The position numbers and the translations under genes were made by a program. A stretch of 64,000 nucleotides of DNA from Rhodobacterales bacterium HKCCE2091. GTDB taxonomy: Bacteria; Pseudomonadota; Alphaproteobacteria; Rhodobacterales; Rhodobacteraceae. The notes beneath the pieces are model-generated. The model did not search any database, was not told the DNA's origin, and was given only the letters and a program-made list of their open reading frames with translations. Positions 34,620 to 43,363 of the stretch are shown here, piece after piece (positions within the stretch are counted from its first letter, which is position 1; each line of letters begins with the position of its first letter). The stretch is taken from the NCBI GenBank assembly GCA_015689685.1, contig WVSL01000003.1:310001-374000 (forward strand), given 5' to 3'.

Positions 34620-35090
34620 ATGTCGAAGAGCCTCAAACGCGTGGCGCGGGCGCTGGAAGACGCAGGTGCGCCGGTGGACATCCTCGAGATGCCCGACAGC
34701 ACCCGTACGGCCGCCGAGGCCGCGGCGGCGGCGGGCTGCGCGCTGGACCAGATCGCGAAGTCGATCATCTTCCGCGGCGAAACCTCGGGCACTGCGCTCC
34801 TGTTCGTGACCGCGGGTGGCAACCGGGTCGACGACGCGCGGGCGGCCGCGGTGGCGGGCGAGCCGCTCGGCAAGGCCGATGCGGGGCTGATCCGGGCGCA
34901 GACCGGCTTCGCCATCGGCGGCGTCGCCCCGGTCGGCCACCTGACCCCGCCGCGCGCCTGGTTCGACCCCCGCCTGATGGCGTTCGAGGTGGTCTACGCC
35001 GCCGCCGGAACGCCCCGCCACATCTTCCCGATCGCGCCGGGGCTGCTGCTGAAGTTGTCCGGGGCGGAACTGGCGGAGTTCACCGGGTAG
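34620..35090 (+). CDS. YbaK/EbsC family Cys-tRNA(Pro)/aminoacyl-tRNA deacylase
   Basis: This 156-residue YbaK-fold editing protein hydrolyses mischarged aminoacyl-tRNA in trans. The conserved lysine lies in 'DQIAKSIIF', and the GxxxP-type loop is 'GFAIGGVAPVGHLTP'. It resembles YeaK/YbaK-like Rhodobacterales proteins rather than the ProRS-like ProX, but substrate specificity cannot be fixed by eye. GAGG precedes the ATG. Confidence 0.87.
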   Translation: MSKSLKRVARALEDAGAPVDILEMPDSTRTAAEAAAAAGCALDQIAKSIIFRGETSGTALLFVTAGGNRVDDARAAAVAGEPLGKADAGLIRAQTGFAIGGVAPVGHLTPPRAWFDPRLMAFEVVYAAAGTPRHIFPIAPGLLLKLSGAELAEFTG

Positions 35091-35148
35091 CGCAACGGGA
35101 CCGCGCCTCCCGTCTGCGCGGCAACCGGCGACCCGGCGCCCGCACCGC

Positions 35149-36321
35149 TCAGGAAATCTGGCTCAGCACCGCCTTCGCGGCCCTCAGCCCCGGCGGCTCC
35201 CCGCCCCGGCCGAGCCGCTCCATCGTCAGGTCCATCGCGTCGATCTGCGGCTCCCGCGCGGTCGCGTCGCGCAGCAGGTGGCCGACGGCGGCGGCGATCG
35301 GTTGCGGGCGGCAGTCGCGGCCGAGGAATTCCGGCACCGCGCGGGTCTCCGACACCAGGTTGACCAGCGTCACCGTGTCGACCTTCAGCATGGACCCGAG
35401 GATCCAGCGCGTCAGCGGCGCGGTGTCGTAGGCAATGACCATCGGCGTGTCGGCGGCGGCAAGCTCAAGGCTCACCGTCCCCGACGCCGCCAGCGCCACG
35501 TCGGCGGCGGCGAAGGCGGCGCGCTTGGTCAGCGCGAAGCGCGCCGGTTCCACCTCGCGTGGGTCGAGCACGATGGGCGGCCCCGGCCATGTCCCGATCA
35601 TCTCGGTCACCAGCCCCGCCACCGGCCCGGCGGCGGGCAGAACGATCCGGGTTTCCGGCATCTCTCGCAGGACGCCGCGCATCGCCTGCGCGAAGACCGG
35701 GCCGAGCCGCCGGACCTCCGAGGCGCGCGATCCCGGCAGCACCAGCACCACCTCGGCGGTGCCGAGCCCGTGGGCGTCGCGGAACCGCGCGATGTCGGCG
35801 GCCGAGGTTCGGGGCTCCGCCGCGACCGGGTGGCCGACGAAATCGCAACCCATGCCGGCCGCGTGCATCAGCGGCGGCTCGAACGGCAGCAGTGCCAGCA
35901 CGTGGTCGATGAACTTCGCCATCTTCTCCGCCCGCCCCGCGCGCCACGCCCAGACCGAGGGCGCGACGTAGTGGATCGTGCGGATCAGCGGGTTCGCGGC
36001 CTTGACCTCCTTGGCCACCCGCAGGCAGAAATCCGGGCTGTCGATGGTCACCAGCGCCAGCGGCTTCTTGGCAAGAACCCCCGCCACCGTCTCGCGCTTG
36101 CGTTTCAGAAGCTGCGGCAGCCTCGGCAGGACCTCGGTCAGCCCCATCACCGACAGTTCCTCCATCGGGAACACCGGCACCAGGCCCTCGTCTTCCATCA
36201 GCGGGCCGCCGACGCCGTAGAACACCAGCCCCGGATCGAGCGCGCCGAGCCGCGCCATCAGCGCCGCGCCGAGCCGGTCGCCCGACGGCTCGCCCGCGAT
36301 CAGGAAGATCGAGCGCGTCAC
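35149..36321 (-). CDS. lpxB: Lipid-A-disaccharide synthase
   Basis: This 390-residue GT19 glycosyltransferase joins lipid X and UDP-2,3-diacylglucosamine at the inner membrane in lipid A synthesis. Family segments: 'IAGEPSGDRLGAALMARL', 'GVGGPLMEDEGL', 'VTIDSPDFCLRVAK', 'HYVAPSVWAWR', 'LPGSRASEVRRL' and 'ASGTVSLELA'. The GTG start overlaps the lpxI stop (GTGA). It is the last gene of the bamA-lpx unit. Confidence 0.97.
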   Translation of the reverse strand: MTRSIFLIAGEPSGDRLGAALMARLGALDPGLVFYGVGGPLMEDEGLVPVFPMEELSVMGLTEVLPRLPQLLKRKRETVAGVLAKKPLALVTIDSPDFCLRVAKEVKAANPLIRTIHYVAPSVWAWRAGRAEKMAKFIDHVLALLPFEPPLMHAAGMGCDFVGHPVAAEPRTSAADIARFRDAHGLGTAEVVLVLPGSRASEVRRLGPVFAQAMRGVLREMPETRIVLPAAGPVAGLVTEMIGTWPGPPIVLDPREVEPARFALTKRAAFAAADVALAASGTVSLELAAADTPMVIAYDTAPLTRWILGSMLKVDTVTLVNLVSETRAVPEFLGRDCRPQPIAAAVGHLLRDATAREPQIDAMDLTMERLGRGGEPPGLRAAKAVLSQIS

Positions 36322-37094
36322 GGCACCGCCCAGATCGATACGCCCTCGGCCTCCGCCGCGGCGCGGGTCGACCGCGGGTCCAGCATCAGGACGCCGCCGG
36401 CGGCGATCTCGATCCCGTGCAGCCCCGCGGCGGCGGCGCGCACCACCGTGTCCGGGCCGATCGCGGGCATGTCGACGCGCAGGTCCTGCCCGGTCTTGGG
36501 CCGCTTCACCAGCACGCCGTAGCTGCCGGGCATGGTCCGGGCGATGAAGTGCAGCATCGCGTCGGTGCCCTGCAGGGTCTCGATCCCGATCACCTGCCCC
36601 CGCGCCGCCGCCGCGCTCTGGCCCACGTCGACCGGCCCGAGCGCCTCCAGCACGGCGCGGGCGCGGGCGGCGTCGAGTTCCTGCGCGGCCGAGGGCGCGC
36701 CGGTGATCGCGCCGGGACCGGCCAGCAGGTCGGGCCGGATCTCGTGCGCGCCGCGGACCTTGAAGCCCTCGCCCTCGAACACCGAGACGATCGTCGACAG
36801 GAGCGTGTTGTCGCCCTCCGCCATCGCCCGGGTCAGCCGCGGCAAAAGCTGTTCGGTCACCGGGTCGAGCCGGCGCGGATCGAGCATCGGGCGCGACATG
36901 CCGCCGGCGAAGACGATCTCGCCGACGCCGATGGTGCGCAGATCGGAAAACAGGACGCCGAGCTGCTCGAACCGCGCCGGGACGGTCGCGCGCAACAGCC
37001 CGTCGGTTCCGGCGAAGCGGACGATCTCCGCCGGGCCGGCGGCCAGCAGCAGCGAGGGCAGGACACCGTCCCCGGCTATGATCGCGCGCTTCAC
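36318..37094 (-). CDS. lpxI: UDP-2,3-diacylglucosamine diphosphatase LpxI
   Basis: This 258-residue LpxI hydrolyses UDP-2,3-diacylglucosamine to lipid X. Alphaproteobacteria use it in place of LpxH. The N-terminus 'AIIAGDGVLPSLL' and the C-terminal DUF1009 catalytic part 'GQVIGIETLQGTDAMLHF', 'GVLVKRPKTGQDLRVDMPAIGPDTV' match the family. GTG start, four bases after the lpxA stop. The set lpxA-lpxI-lpxB is ordered as the pathway is. Confidence 0.95.
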   Translation of the reverse strand: MKRAIIAGDGVLPSLLLAAGPAEIVRFAGTDGLLRATVPARFEQLGVLFSDLRTIGVGEIVFAGGMSRPMLDPRRLDPVTEQLLPRLTRAMAEGDNTLLSTIVSVFEGEGFKVRGAHEIRPDLLAGPGAITGAPSAAQELDAARARAVLEALGPVDVGQSAAAARGQVIGIETLQGTDAMLHFIARTMPGSYGVLVKRPKTGQDLRVDMPAIGPDTVVRAAAAGLHGIEIAAGGVLMLDPRSTRAAAEAEGVSIWAVP

Positions 37095-37098
37095 CCGA

Positions 37099-37899
37099 TC
37101 ATCCCGGCGTCAGGAACGAGCGGTCGGAGGCGCCGAGCACGAAATCGACCACGTCGCGGACATAGGGCGAGGCCGGGTCCTCGGCCTGGAGCCGCCGCGC
37201 GCGTTCCTGGAACGCGCCCTCGCCCTGGGCCAGCGCCTGGTAGGCGGCCCTCAGCGCGGTGATGTCCTCCTTCGCGACGCCCGCGCGCTTCAGCCCGACG
37301 AGGTTCAGGCCGTCCAGCACGCCGCGCGGCCCCTGCACCAGCCCGTAGGGAATCACGTCGTGGGTCACCATCGTCACCGCGCCGATGATCGCACCGCGGC
37401 CGATCCGGACCCATTGGTGGATGCCCGACAGCCCGCCCACGATCACCCGGTCCTCCAGCACGCAGTGGCCCGCGACGGCGGCATGGTTGGCGAGGATCAC
37501 GCCATTGCCGATCCGGGCGTCGTGGCCGACATGGGTGCCGAGCATGAACAGGCAGTCGTCGCCCACCCGCGTCACCCCGCCGCCACCGGCGGTGCCGGTG
37601 TTCATGGTCACGCCCTCGCGGATGCGGTTGCGCGCGCCGATCACCAGCCGCGTCTCCTCGCCCGCGTATTTCAAGTCCTGCGGGATGTCGCCGATGTTGG
37701 AGAACGGGAAGATCTGGGTCTCGTCGCCGACCTCGGTCAGGCCGGTGACGATGGCGTGGGACTTCACCACCACGCCCCGGCCGAGCCGCACCCGCGCGCC
37801 GATCACGCTGAACGCGCCGATCTCGCAGTCCGGTCCGATCTCGGCCCCGTCCTCGATCACCGCCGAGGGATGCACCCGCGCCGCAGGATCGACCGCCAT
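37099..37899 (-). CDS. lpxA: UDP-N-acetylglucosamine O-acyltransferase
   Basis: This 266-residue left-handed beta-helix acyltransferase starts lipid A synthesis by 3-O-acylation of UDP-GlcNAc. Hexapeptide repeats run from about residue 9 to 190, with the catalytic histidine in 'GVILANHAAVAGHCVLED' and 'GTHVGHDARIGNG'. The C-terminal helical part ends at a normal length. It starts directly before the fabZ stop boundary (adjacent, no gap). Confidence 0.97.
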   Translation of the reverse strand: MAVDPAARVHPSAVIEDGAEIGPDCEIGAFSVIGARVRLGRGVVVKSHAIVTGLTEVGDETQIFPFSNIGDIPQDLKYAGEETRLVIGARNRIREGVTMNTGTAGGGGVTRVGDDCLFMLGTHVGHDARIGNGVILANHAAVAGHCVLEDRVIVGGLSGIHQWVRIGRGAIIGAVTMVTHDVIPYGLVQGPRGVLDGLNLVGLKRAGVAKEDITALRAAYQALAQGEGAFQERARRLQAEDPASPYVRDVVDFVLGASDRSFLTPG

Positions 37900-38394
37900 T
37901 CAGGCGCCGTCCCCTGCCGCCGCGGCGACGGCGTCGGCGGGCAGGTCCATCATCGCGGTGAACTCGGCCTCGGCGGCCATCTCGCCCTCCACCAGCCCGC
38001 GGCCGGCGAACTTCCAGACCTTGCCGCCGGGCTTGCCGCGCCTGACCTCGACGTGAAGCTCCAGCACGTCGCCGGGCACCACCTTGCGGCGGAACTTCGC
38101 GCCGTCGATGGCCATGAAGTAGACCAGCAGGTCGCGGTCGAGCATGTCGGCCGACAGCCCCACCATCACCGCCGCGGTCTGCGCCATCGCCTCGATGATG
38201 GTCACGCCGGGCATGATCGGGGCGCCGGGGAAGTGGCCCTGGAAATGCGGCTCGTTGAAGGTGACGTTCTTGACCCCGACCGCCGAGCGGAACGGGTCGA
38301 CGTCGCGCACCCGGTCGATCAGCAGGAACGGGTAGCGATGCGGGATGATCCGCTGGATGGTCTCGATATCGGCGCTGGTGCGTGGTTCCGCCAT
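37900..38394 (-). CDS. fabZ: 3-hydroxyacyl-ACP dehydratase FabZ
   Basis: This 164-residue hotdog-fold dehydratase acts in fatty acid elongation. The catalytic histidine is in '[12 protein letters not shown]' and the glutamate in '[11 protein letters not shown]'; '[14 protein letters not shown]' is the N-terminal hallmark. It sits between skp and lpxA, as is usual where hydroxyacyl-ACP supply and lipid A synthesis share an operon. lpxD, which commonly precedes fabZ in other Gram-negatives, is not present. Confidence 0.97.
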   Translation of the reverse strand: MAEPRTSADIETIQRIIPHRYPFLLIDRVRDVDPFRSAVGVKNVTFNEPHFQGHFPGAPIMPGVTIIEAMAQTAAVMVGLSADMLDRDLLVYFMAIDGAKFRRKVVPGDVLELHVEVRRGKPGGKVWKFAGRGLVEGEMAAEAEFTAMMDLPADAVAAAAGDGA

Positions 38395-38458
38395 GCCTCC
38401 CCCCTGCCCGTTCCGTTCCGGTTTCAGTCCGATACCAAGCGACCCCCGTCGCGTCCAG

Positions 38459-39193
38459 TCACGGCAGGATCGCGGGGGTCTCGGCCGGTGCGTCCTGTTG
38501 CACCTCGGGCCGCGGGCTCGGGCCCGGTGGGGCGGGATCGATCAGCGGCTCTTCGCCGCCGTCGCCGAGCGCCTCGTCGATGCGGGCGATGGCGGCCTCG
38601 GTGATGTCCACGGTCTCCGCCGAAAGAAGCACCGTCCGGCTGTCGAGGATCACCGCCGCGCCGCGGTCGCGCACGAGGTCCAGGAGCACCGGCACCGCCA
38701 GTTCGAAGAACCGCTGCCGCGCGGCGTCGGCGGCGGCGGTCAGGGCGCGGGCCTTGGCGTCCTGCTCCGACCGGATCTGCTCCACCCGCTGGTCGAAATC
38801 CTCGGCCAGCGCGACGAATTCCTCCCGCGGCAGCGTCTCGCGCCGCTCGGTCAGGTCCAGTTCCTCCGCGGTCAGGTCGGCCTCGATCCGGCGATTCTCG
38901 GCGGCGAGCGTCTGGCCCGCGCTGTCGAGCTCCGACTGCGCGCGGCGGCCATAGGCGGATTCGGCGAAGAAACGGTCCTGGTCGAGCACCAGGATACCCT
39001 CGGGCGCCGGCGCGGACGGGGTGTCCTGCGGCGGCGCCGCCGGGGTCTGCGCCTGTGTCTGCGCCGGGGTCAGCGGGGCCGGGGCGGGATCCTGCTGCGC
39101 CGCCGCCGGGGCGGCGAGCGCCAGCATCAGCGCCGCGAGCGCCGCCCTAGAACCGCGCCTCGACCGTGAAATCGAAGTTGCGGGTGCGGTCAT
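38459..39193 (-). CDS. skp: OmpH/Skp-like periplasmic chaperone
   Basis: This 244-residue exported protein is the OmpH/Skp chaperone that carries unfolded outer-membrane proteins to BamA. It has a signal peptide (SRSRRGSR n-region, hydrophobic core, AAA-QQ site near residue 33), a Pro/Gln/Ala-rich linker of about 35 residues, then '[14 protein letters not shown]' and a long charged helical arm (about 85-165). The C-terminus is a Pro/Glu-rich tail. The only start that provides the signal peptide lies inside bamA, giving a 47-base overlap. The low-complexity linker and tail make it longer than E. coli Skp (161 residues). Confidence 0.85.
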   Translation of the reverse strand: MTAPATSISRSRRGSRAALAALMLALAAPAAAQQDPAPAPLTPAQTQAQTPAAPPQDTPSAPAPEGILVLDQDRFFAESAYGRRAQSELDSAGQTLAAENRRIEADLTAEELDLTERRETLPREEFVALAEDFDQRVEQIRSEQDAKARALTAAADAARQRFFELAVPVLLDLVRDRGAAVILDSRTVLLSAETVDITEAAIARIDEALGDGGEEPLIDPAPPGPSPRPEVQQDAPAETPAILP

Positions 39194-41453
39194 AGTCCTG
39201 GCTCTCGAGCGGGTGGGTGAAGTTGAACCGCAACGGCCCGATCGCCGTGTCCCAGAACACCGACAGGCCGACGGCGCTGCGTAGGTGCGCGTCGTCGTCC
39301 ACGATCGCCCCGCCGGTGCCGACGGCGTCGTCCAGGCCCCAGACCGTGCCCACGTCGAGGAACACGCCACCCGAGATGCCGTATTCGTCGGGGATGATCC
39401 CGATCGGGAACGCCGCCTCGAACCGGGCCACGGCGTAGAAGTTGCCGCCGAGCGCGTCGCGGTTCGCCGCCGCGAGATCCCGCGGGCCGAGGCCGTAGGG
39501 TTCGAAGCCGCGCATCTGGCGCGAGCCGAGGAAGAAGCGGTCGGTGACGCGGCTGTTGCCGTCGAAGAAGGTCAGCGCCCCGCCCTCGACCGTGGCGCGC
39601 AGCGTGATCTCCTCGCGGGCGATGCTGGTGACGCCCTGCGCCAGCGCGGTGGTGCGCAGGTACTGGTTGTCGCCGCCGAGCCCGGCGAGTTCCTGTTCGA
39701 AACTCACCAGCACTCCGGAATTCGGGTCGAGCCCGCCGCTCCGCGTGTCGTAGCTCAGCTCGTAGCCGAGCGACGAAGTGATGAGCGCGCCCTCTTCCCG
39801 CTGCAGGATCGCGGAACTGGTCAGCGGCACGTTGTCGATCGTGTCCTCGGACAGCGCGTAGAACACCCGCGCCCGCCCGTTCTCGGAGATCGGGAAGCCG
39901 AGCGACACGCCGAAGCCGATGTTGCGGGTGTCGTAGTCCGTGTTCTCGTTGTCGGTCTCGCGGTAATAGGCGTCGATCCCGAGCGCGAGGTCACGGCGCA
40001 GGAACGCCGGCTCAGTGAAGCTGAAGGCGAGCGCCTGGCTGTCGGCGGCGGTGTTGAACTCGAAGCGGAGCTCCTGCCCGCGGCCGAGGAAGTTCTCTTC
40101 CGAGAAGTTGATCGCGAGCCCCGCGCCGGTATCGGTCGAGTAGCTGACCGAGAAGCCGAGCGAACCCGTGGGCTGCTCCTCCACGTCCACGTCGACGATG
40201 ACCTGGTCGGGCGAGGTGCCGGGCCGGCCCTCCACCTGCACGTCGGAGAAGTATTGCAGCGCCCGGATCCGTTCGGCGGCCTGGCGGATGGCGCGCGGGT
40301 CGAACGGGTCGCCCTCGACGGTGTCGAACTGGCGCCGGATCACGCGGTCGAGCGTGGTGGCGTTGCCCTCGATGTCGATGCGTTCGACGAAGACGCGCTG
40401 CCCGCGCGAGATCACGAAGTCGATGTCGAGCGTGCCGGCGGCGTCGTTCCGGGTCACCCGCGGCTCGATCCGGATGAACTGGAGCCCCTGCCGCGTGGCG
40501 AGCGATTCCATCCGCGTGATGGTCGCGTCCACCAGCCGCGGCGAGTAGGTCGTCCCGCTGCGCACGCGGATCGTGTCGGCGAAGGCGGCGGTGTCGATCT
40601 CCGGCAGGGTCGAGCTGACCGAGAGGTTGCCGAAGTTGAAGCTGCGGCCCTCGCGGATGTTGAAGGTGATGAAGTAGGCGTTGCGGTCGCGCGCCAGCTC
40701 GTTCGTCACCGACAGGATCTCGAAGTCCACGTAGCCGCGGTCCTGGTAGAAGTCGGTCAGGAGTTGCTGGTCGAACTGCACCCGTTCCTGGATGAACGTG
40801 TCGCGCGTCACCAGGAGACGCAGGATCCCGGCCTGGGTCGATTCGAGCACCCGGCGCAGGCGGCGGTCCGAAAACGCGCGGTTGCCGTTGAAGGCGATGC
40901 GCTCGGTCTCGACCACGCGGCCCTCGGTGACCGCGAACACCAGGTCGACGCGGTTGCCGTCGCGGCGGATGATCTGCGGGGTGACGGTGGCGGCAAGGCG
41001 GCCCGACTGCGCGTAGGCCGCGGCGATCGCCTCGGCGTCCTGCTCGGCCACGGCGGGGCTGTAGACCCGGCGCGGCTGCGAGGTGATGAGCGGCGCGAGG
41101 TCGTCATCGGACAGCCGCTGGTTGCCCTCGACCGAGATCACGTTGATCGTCGGGAATTCCTGCACCTGGATCAGCAGCGTGCCGCCCTGGGGCACGAGGT
41201 TCACGGTCTCGAAAAGTCCCGTGTTCTGAATACGTTGGCGGGCATCGTTGACTTCCGCCGCGCTGACGGTCTGGCCCGCCGGGATCGCCGCGTAGGTCAC
41301 GATCGACGCCGCGTCGACGCGCTGGTTGCCCTCGACCGTGAAGTTCGAGAAGCGATATTGCTGCGCCATTGCGGAGACCGCGAAGAGCAGCACGAACAGG
41401 GCCGCCCCTGCCGCGATCCGCATCGCCGGACCCCACGAAAACTGACGGGTCAT
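39147..41453 (-). CDS. bamA: Outer membrane protein assembly factor BamA
   Basis: This 768-residue Omp85 protein is the core of the BAM complex that inserts beta-barrels in the outer membrane. After a signal peptide (cleavage after AMA near residue 30) come five POTRA repeats (first about 'YRFSNFTVEGNQRVD', last about 'RVFVERIDIEGNATT'), then the 16-strand barrel. The barrel contains the 'RFFLGSRQMRGFEPYGLGPRD' lid-loop motif (VRGF equivalent) and ends in an aromatic residue ('VEARF'). Of two in-frame ATGs the one at 41453 is preceded by a G-rich ribosome site eight bases away and is chosen. Confidence 0.96.
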   Translation of the reverse strand: MTRQFSWGPAMRIAAGAALFVLLFAVSAMAQQYRFSNFTVEGNQRVDAASIVTYAAIPAGQTVSAAEVNDARQRIQNTGLFETVNLVPQGGTLLIQVQEFPTINVISVEGNQRLSDDDLAPLITSQPRRVYSPAVAEQDAEAIAAAYAQSGRLAATVTPQIIRRDGNRVDLVFAVTEGRVVETERIAFNGNRAFSDRRLRRVLESTQAGILRLLVTRDTFIQERVQFDQQLLTDFYQDRGYVDFEILSVTNELARDRNAYFITFNIREGRSFNFGNLSVSSTLPEIDTAAFADTIRVRSGTTYSPRLVDATITRMESLATRQGLQFIRIEPRVTRNDAAGTLDIDFVISRGQRVFVERIDIEGNATTLDRVIRRQFDTVEGDPFDPRAIRQAAERIRALQYFSDVQVEGRPGTSPDQVIVDVDVEEQPTGSLGFSVSYSTDTGAGLAINFSEENFLGRGQELRFEFNTAADSQALAFSFTEPAFLRRDLALGIDAYYRETDNENTDYDTRNIGFGVSLGFPISENGRARVFYALSEDTIDNVPLTSSAILQREEGALITSSLGYELSYDTRSGGLDPNSGVLVSFEQELAGLGGDNQYLRTTALAQGVTSIAREEITLRATVEGGALTFFDGNSRVTDRFFLGSRQMRGFEPYGLGPRDLAAANRDALGGNFYAVARFEAAFPIGIIPDEYGISGGVFLDVGTVWGLDDAVGTGGAIVDDDAHLRSAVGLSVFWDTAIGPLRFNFTHPLESQDYDRTRNFDFTVEARF

Positions 41454-41491
41454 CGAATCCGCCCCCCGCATACCTTATGGTCTTTTGCCCA

Positions 41492-41520
41492 CCCCTACCG
41501 GCTGGCCGAAGGGATGTCAA
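41492..41520 (-). promoter_or_regulatory. Candidate promoter of the bamA-skp-fabZ-lpx unit
   Basis: On the minus strand a perfect TTGACA (41515-41520) is followed after 17 bases by TAGGGG (41492-41497). This lies about 40 bases upstream of the bamA ATG and downstream of a strong terminator, which supports a separate transcription start for bamA. The -10 is poor. Confidence 0.5.
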
Positions 41521-41565
41521 AAGCCTGATAAACGGCGCGGATTCACTGTGGCCGCGCGGACATGC

Positions 41566-41590
41566 AAAAGGCCCGCGAAACGCGGGCCCC
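41566..41590 (-). terminator. Rho-independent terminator between the small membrane gene and bamA
   Basis: A perfect 8-bp GC stem (41570-41577 with 41581-41588, three-base loop) is followed on the minus strand by TTTT. It starts about 30 bases after the stop of the 45-residue gene and so separates rseP and that gene from bamA. Confidence 0.85.
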
Positions 41591-41618
41591 AAGGCACGTC
41601 CGGCGCTGTCTGCGCTGG

Positions 41619-41756
41619 CTACTGGACGGTCGCGTAGGACAGCATCCAGCCGGCGACGGTCAGCGCGCCGACGATCGTCAGCGGCACCAGCAGACGATCG
41701 AGGTTGACCTGCAGCAGCGGGCCGAGATCGAGGGAACGTTTTGCCAGCGTCTTCAT
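41619..41756 (-). CDS. 45-residue single-pass membrane protein
   Basis: This short gene encodes 45 residues with a basic N-terminus (MKTLAKR), then a hydrophobic helix (about residues 22-41, 'LLVPLTIVGALTVAGWMLSY'). GGAGG lies seven bases before the ATG, and an intrinsic terminator lies about 30 bases after the TAG. Together these make it a credible gene despite its size. It lies between rseP and bamA on their strand, 179 bases after the rseP stop. No family was recognised; a small envelope-stress or membrane-complex subunit is a guess from position. Confidence 0.75.
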   Translation of the reverse strand: MKTLAKRSLDLGPLLQVNLDRLLVPLTIVGALTVAGWMLSYATVQ

Positions 41757-41935
41757 CGCCAATCCTCCGTCATGGCCCACGGATACCCGGGCCGTTAACG
41801 GATTATCACGCCGGATTGTGTCCGGATTGGGGCGCACGCGGGGCGGGTTTCGGGAATCGCCTCGCCCCCGCGCCTGCCCCCTAGCCTGCCCTCGCCCCTG
41901 CCCGATACAGACCCGGGGCGTGCCCACATCGGGGC

Positions 41936-43261
41936 TCAGCAGAAGATATCGTTCATCAGCGCGAACAGCATCAGCGACAGGAGCAGCGTCAGGCCGACCG
42001 ACATGAACACCTTCAGCGCCCGGTCCGACGGCGGCTGGCCGGCGACGGCCTCGTAGGCGTGGAACACGAGGTGCCCGCCGTCCAGCACCGGGATGGGGAA
42101 CAGGTTCAGAAGTCCCACGGCGGTCGACAGGACCGCGATGAACCAGATAAAGCTGTCGAGCCCCTGGCTCGCCGCCGCGCCCGAAGTCTCCGCGATGCCG
42201 AGCGGGCCCTGCAGGTTGCAGGTCGAGATCGCGCCGGTGATCATGTGGTAGAGCCCCGACAGCGACGAGCGGATGATGAACACGACCTGGTTGGCGCCGT
42301 ACTTGGTCGCGGCCCAGAGCCCGACGGGCTCGGTCTCGGGCTCGAAGAACAGCCCGCCGGTGATCCCGATCAGCCAGCGGGTCTCGAACCCGCCCTCGGC
42401 CAGCGGCAGGTCCATGCGGCGCGGGGTCAGCGTGACCTCCAGCGTCTCGCCGTCGCGCCAGATGGTCAGGTCCACCGGCTCCCCGTCCGATGCCTCGACC
42501 GCGTCGCGCAGCTCGTGGAAGGCGTGGATCGGGGCGCCGTCGATGGCGCGGATCAGGTCGCCCTCGCGCAGCCCCGCCGCCAGCGCCGCCGATTGCGGCG
42601 TGACGCTGTCGACCACGGGGATCAGCGGGAACGCGGCCTCGACCTCGATCTCCTCGCCGTCGCGGCGCACGCGGTAGTCGACCAGCGGCGCGCCGGGCAG
42701 GTCGCGGGCCACGGTCAGCACGTCGCCGAGCGATCCGACCTCCTCGCCGCCAAGCTCCAGGATCACGTCGCCGGGCTCCAGCAGCGCCATGTCGGCCGGC
42801 AGCGGCTTCAACGGGCCGACCCGCGCCTCCTCCACCGCCTGCCCCGAGACCAGGACGACGCCCGCGAAGATCAGGATCGACAGGATGAAGTTGAACACCG
42901 GCCCCGCGGCCACCGTGGCCGCCCGCGCCCAGAGCGGCGCGCCATGCATCGACCGCCGCCGTTCCTCCACGTCGAGCGCGTCCAGCGCGGCGGCGTCCTT
43001 GCCCGAGGCCGCGCCGCTGTCGCCCAGGAACTTCACGTATCCCCCGAACGGCAGCGCGGCGACCTGCCACTTGGTGCCATGGCGGTCAGTGCGGCTGAAC
43101 AGGACCTTGCCGAAGCCGATCGAGAACACCTCGGCATGGATGCCCGACCAGCGCCCGACGATGTAGTGGCCGAATTCGTGCACCGCGACGATGATCGACA
43201 AGGCCACCACGAAGGCCACCAGCGTCAGCACGCCGCTTCCGAAGTCGGGGATGAAATCCAT
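41936..43261 (-). CDS. rseP: RIP metalloprotease RseP
   Basis: This 441-residue site-2 intramembrane zinc protease cleaves anti-sigma factors and remnant signal peptides. It has the HEXXH motif (H28-E29-F-G-H32) in the first membrane helix, two PDZ domains in the middle (about 130-300), and the C-terminal 'NLFPIPVLDGGH' motif giving the third zinc ligand. Length is normal. In most relatives dxr lies directly upstream; here cdsA does, 102 bases away. Confidence 0.96.
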   Translation of the reverse strand: MDFIPDFGSGVLTLVAFVVALSIIVAVHEFGHYIVGRWSGIHAEVFSIGFGKVLFSRTDRHGTKWQVAALPFGGYVKFLGDSGAASGKDAAALDALDVEERRRSMHGAPLWARAATVAAGPVFNFILSILIFAGVVLVSGQAVEEARVGPLKPLPADMALLEPGDVILELGGEEVGSLGDVLTVARDLPGAPLVDYRVRRDGEEIEVEAAFPLIPVVDSVTPQSAALAAGLREGDLIRAIDGAPIHAFHELRDAVEASDGEPVDLTIWRDGETLEVTLTPRRMDLPLAEGGFETRWLIGITGGLFFEPETEPVGLWAATKYGANQVVFIIRSSLSGLYHMITGAISTCNLQGPLGIAETSGAAASQGLDSFIWFIAVLSTAVGLLNLFPIPVLDGGHLVFHAYEAVAGQPPSDRALKVFMSVGLTLLLSLMLFALMNDIFC

Positions 43262-43341
43262 TGCTCTTCCGTTCCTCTCGCGCCCGTCAGGGGCATCTGG
43301 TTGCGGCGGCGCGCGGGCTCAAGCCCGGCACGCGCCGCGGC

Positions 43342-43361
43342 CCGCGATATCGCGGCTTTTT
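43342..43361 (+). terminator. Terminator-like hairpin in the cdsA-rseP gap (plus orientation)
   Basis: CCGCG (43342-43346), ATAT, CGCGG (43351-43355), C and five Ts (43357-43361) look like an intrinsic terminator for plus-strand transcription. The flanking genes are both on the minus strand. It could stop antisense transcription or be a scar of a rearrangement; a second short hairpin is at 43314-43327. Confidence 0.4.
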
Positions 43362-43363
43362 GT

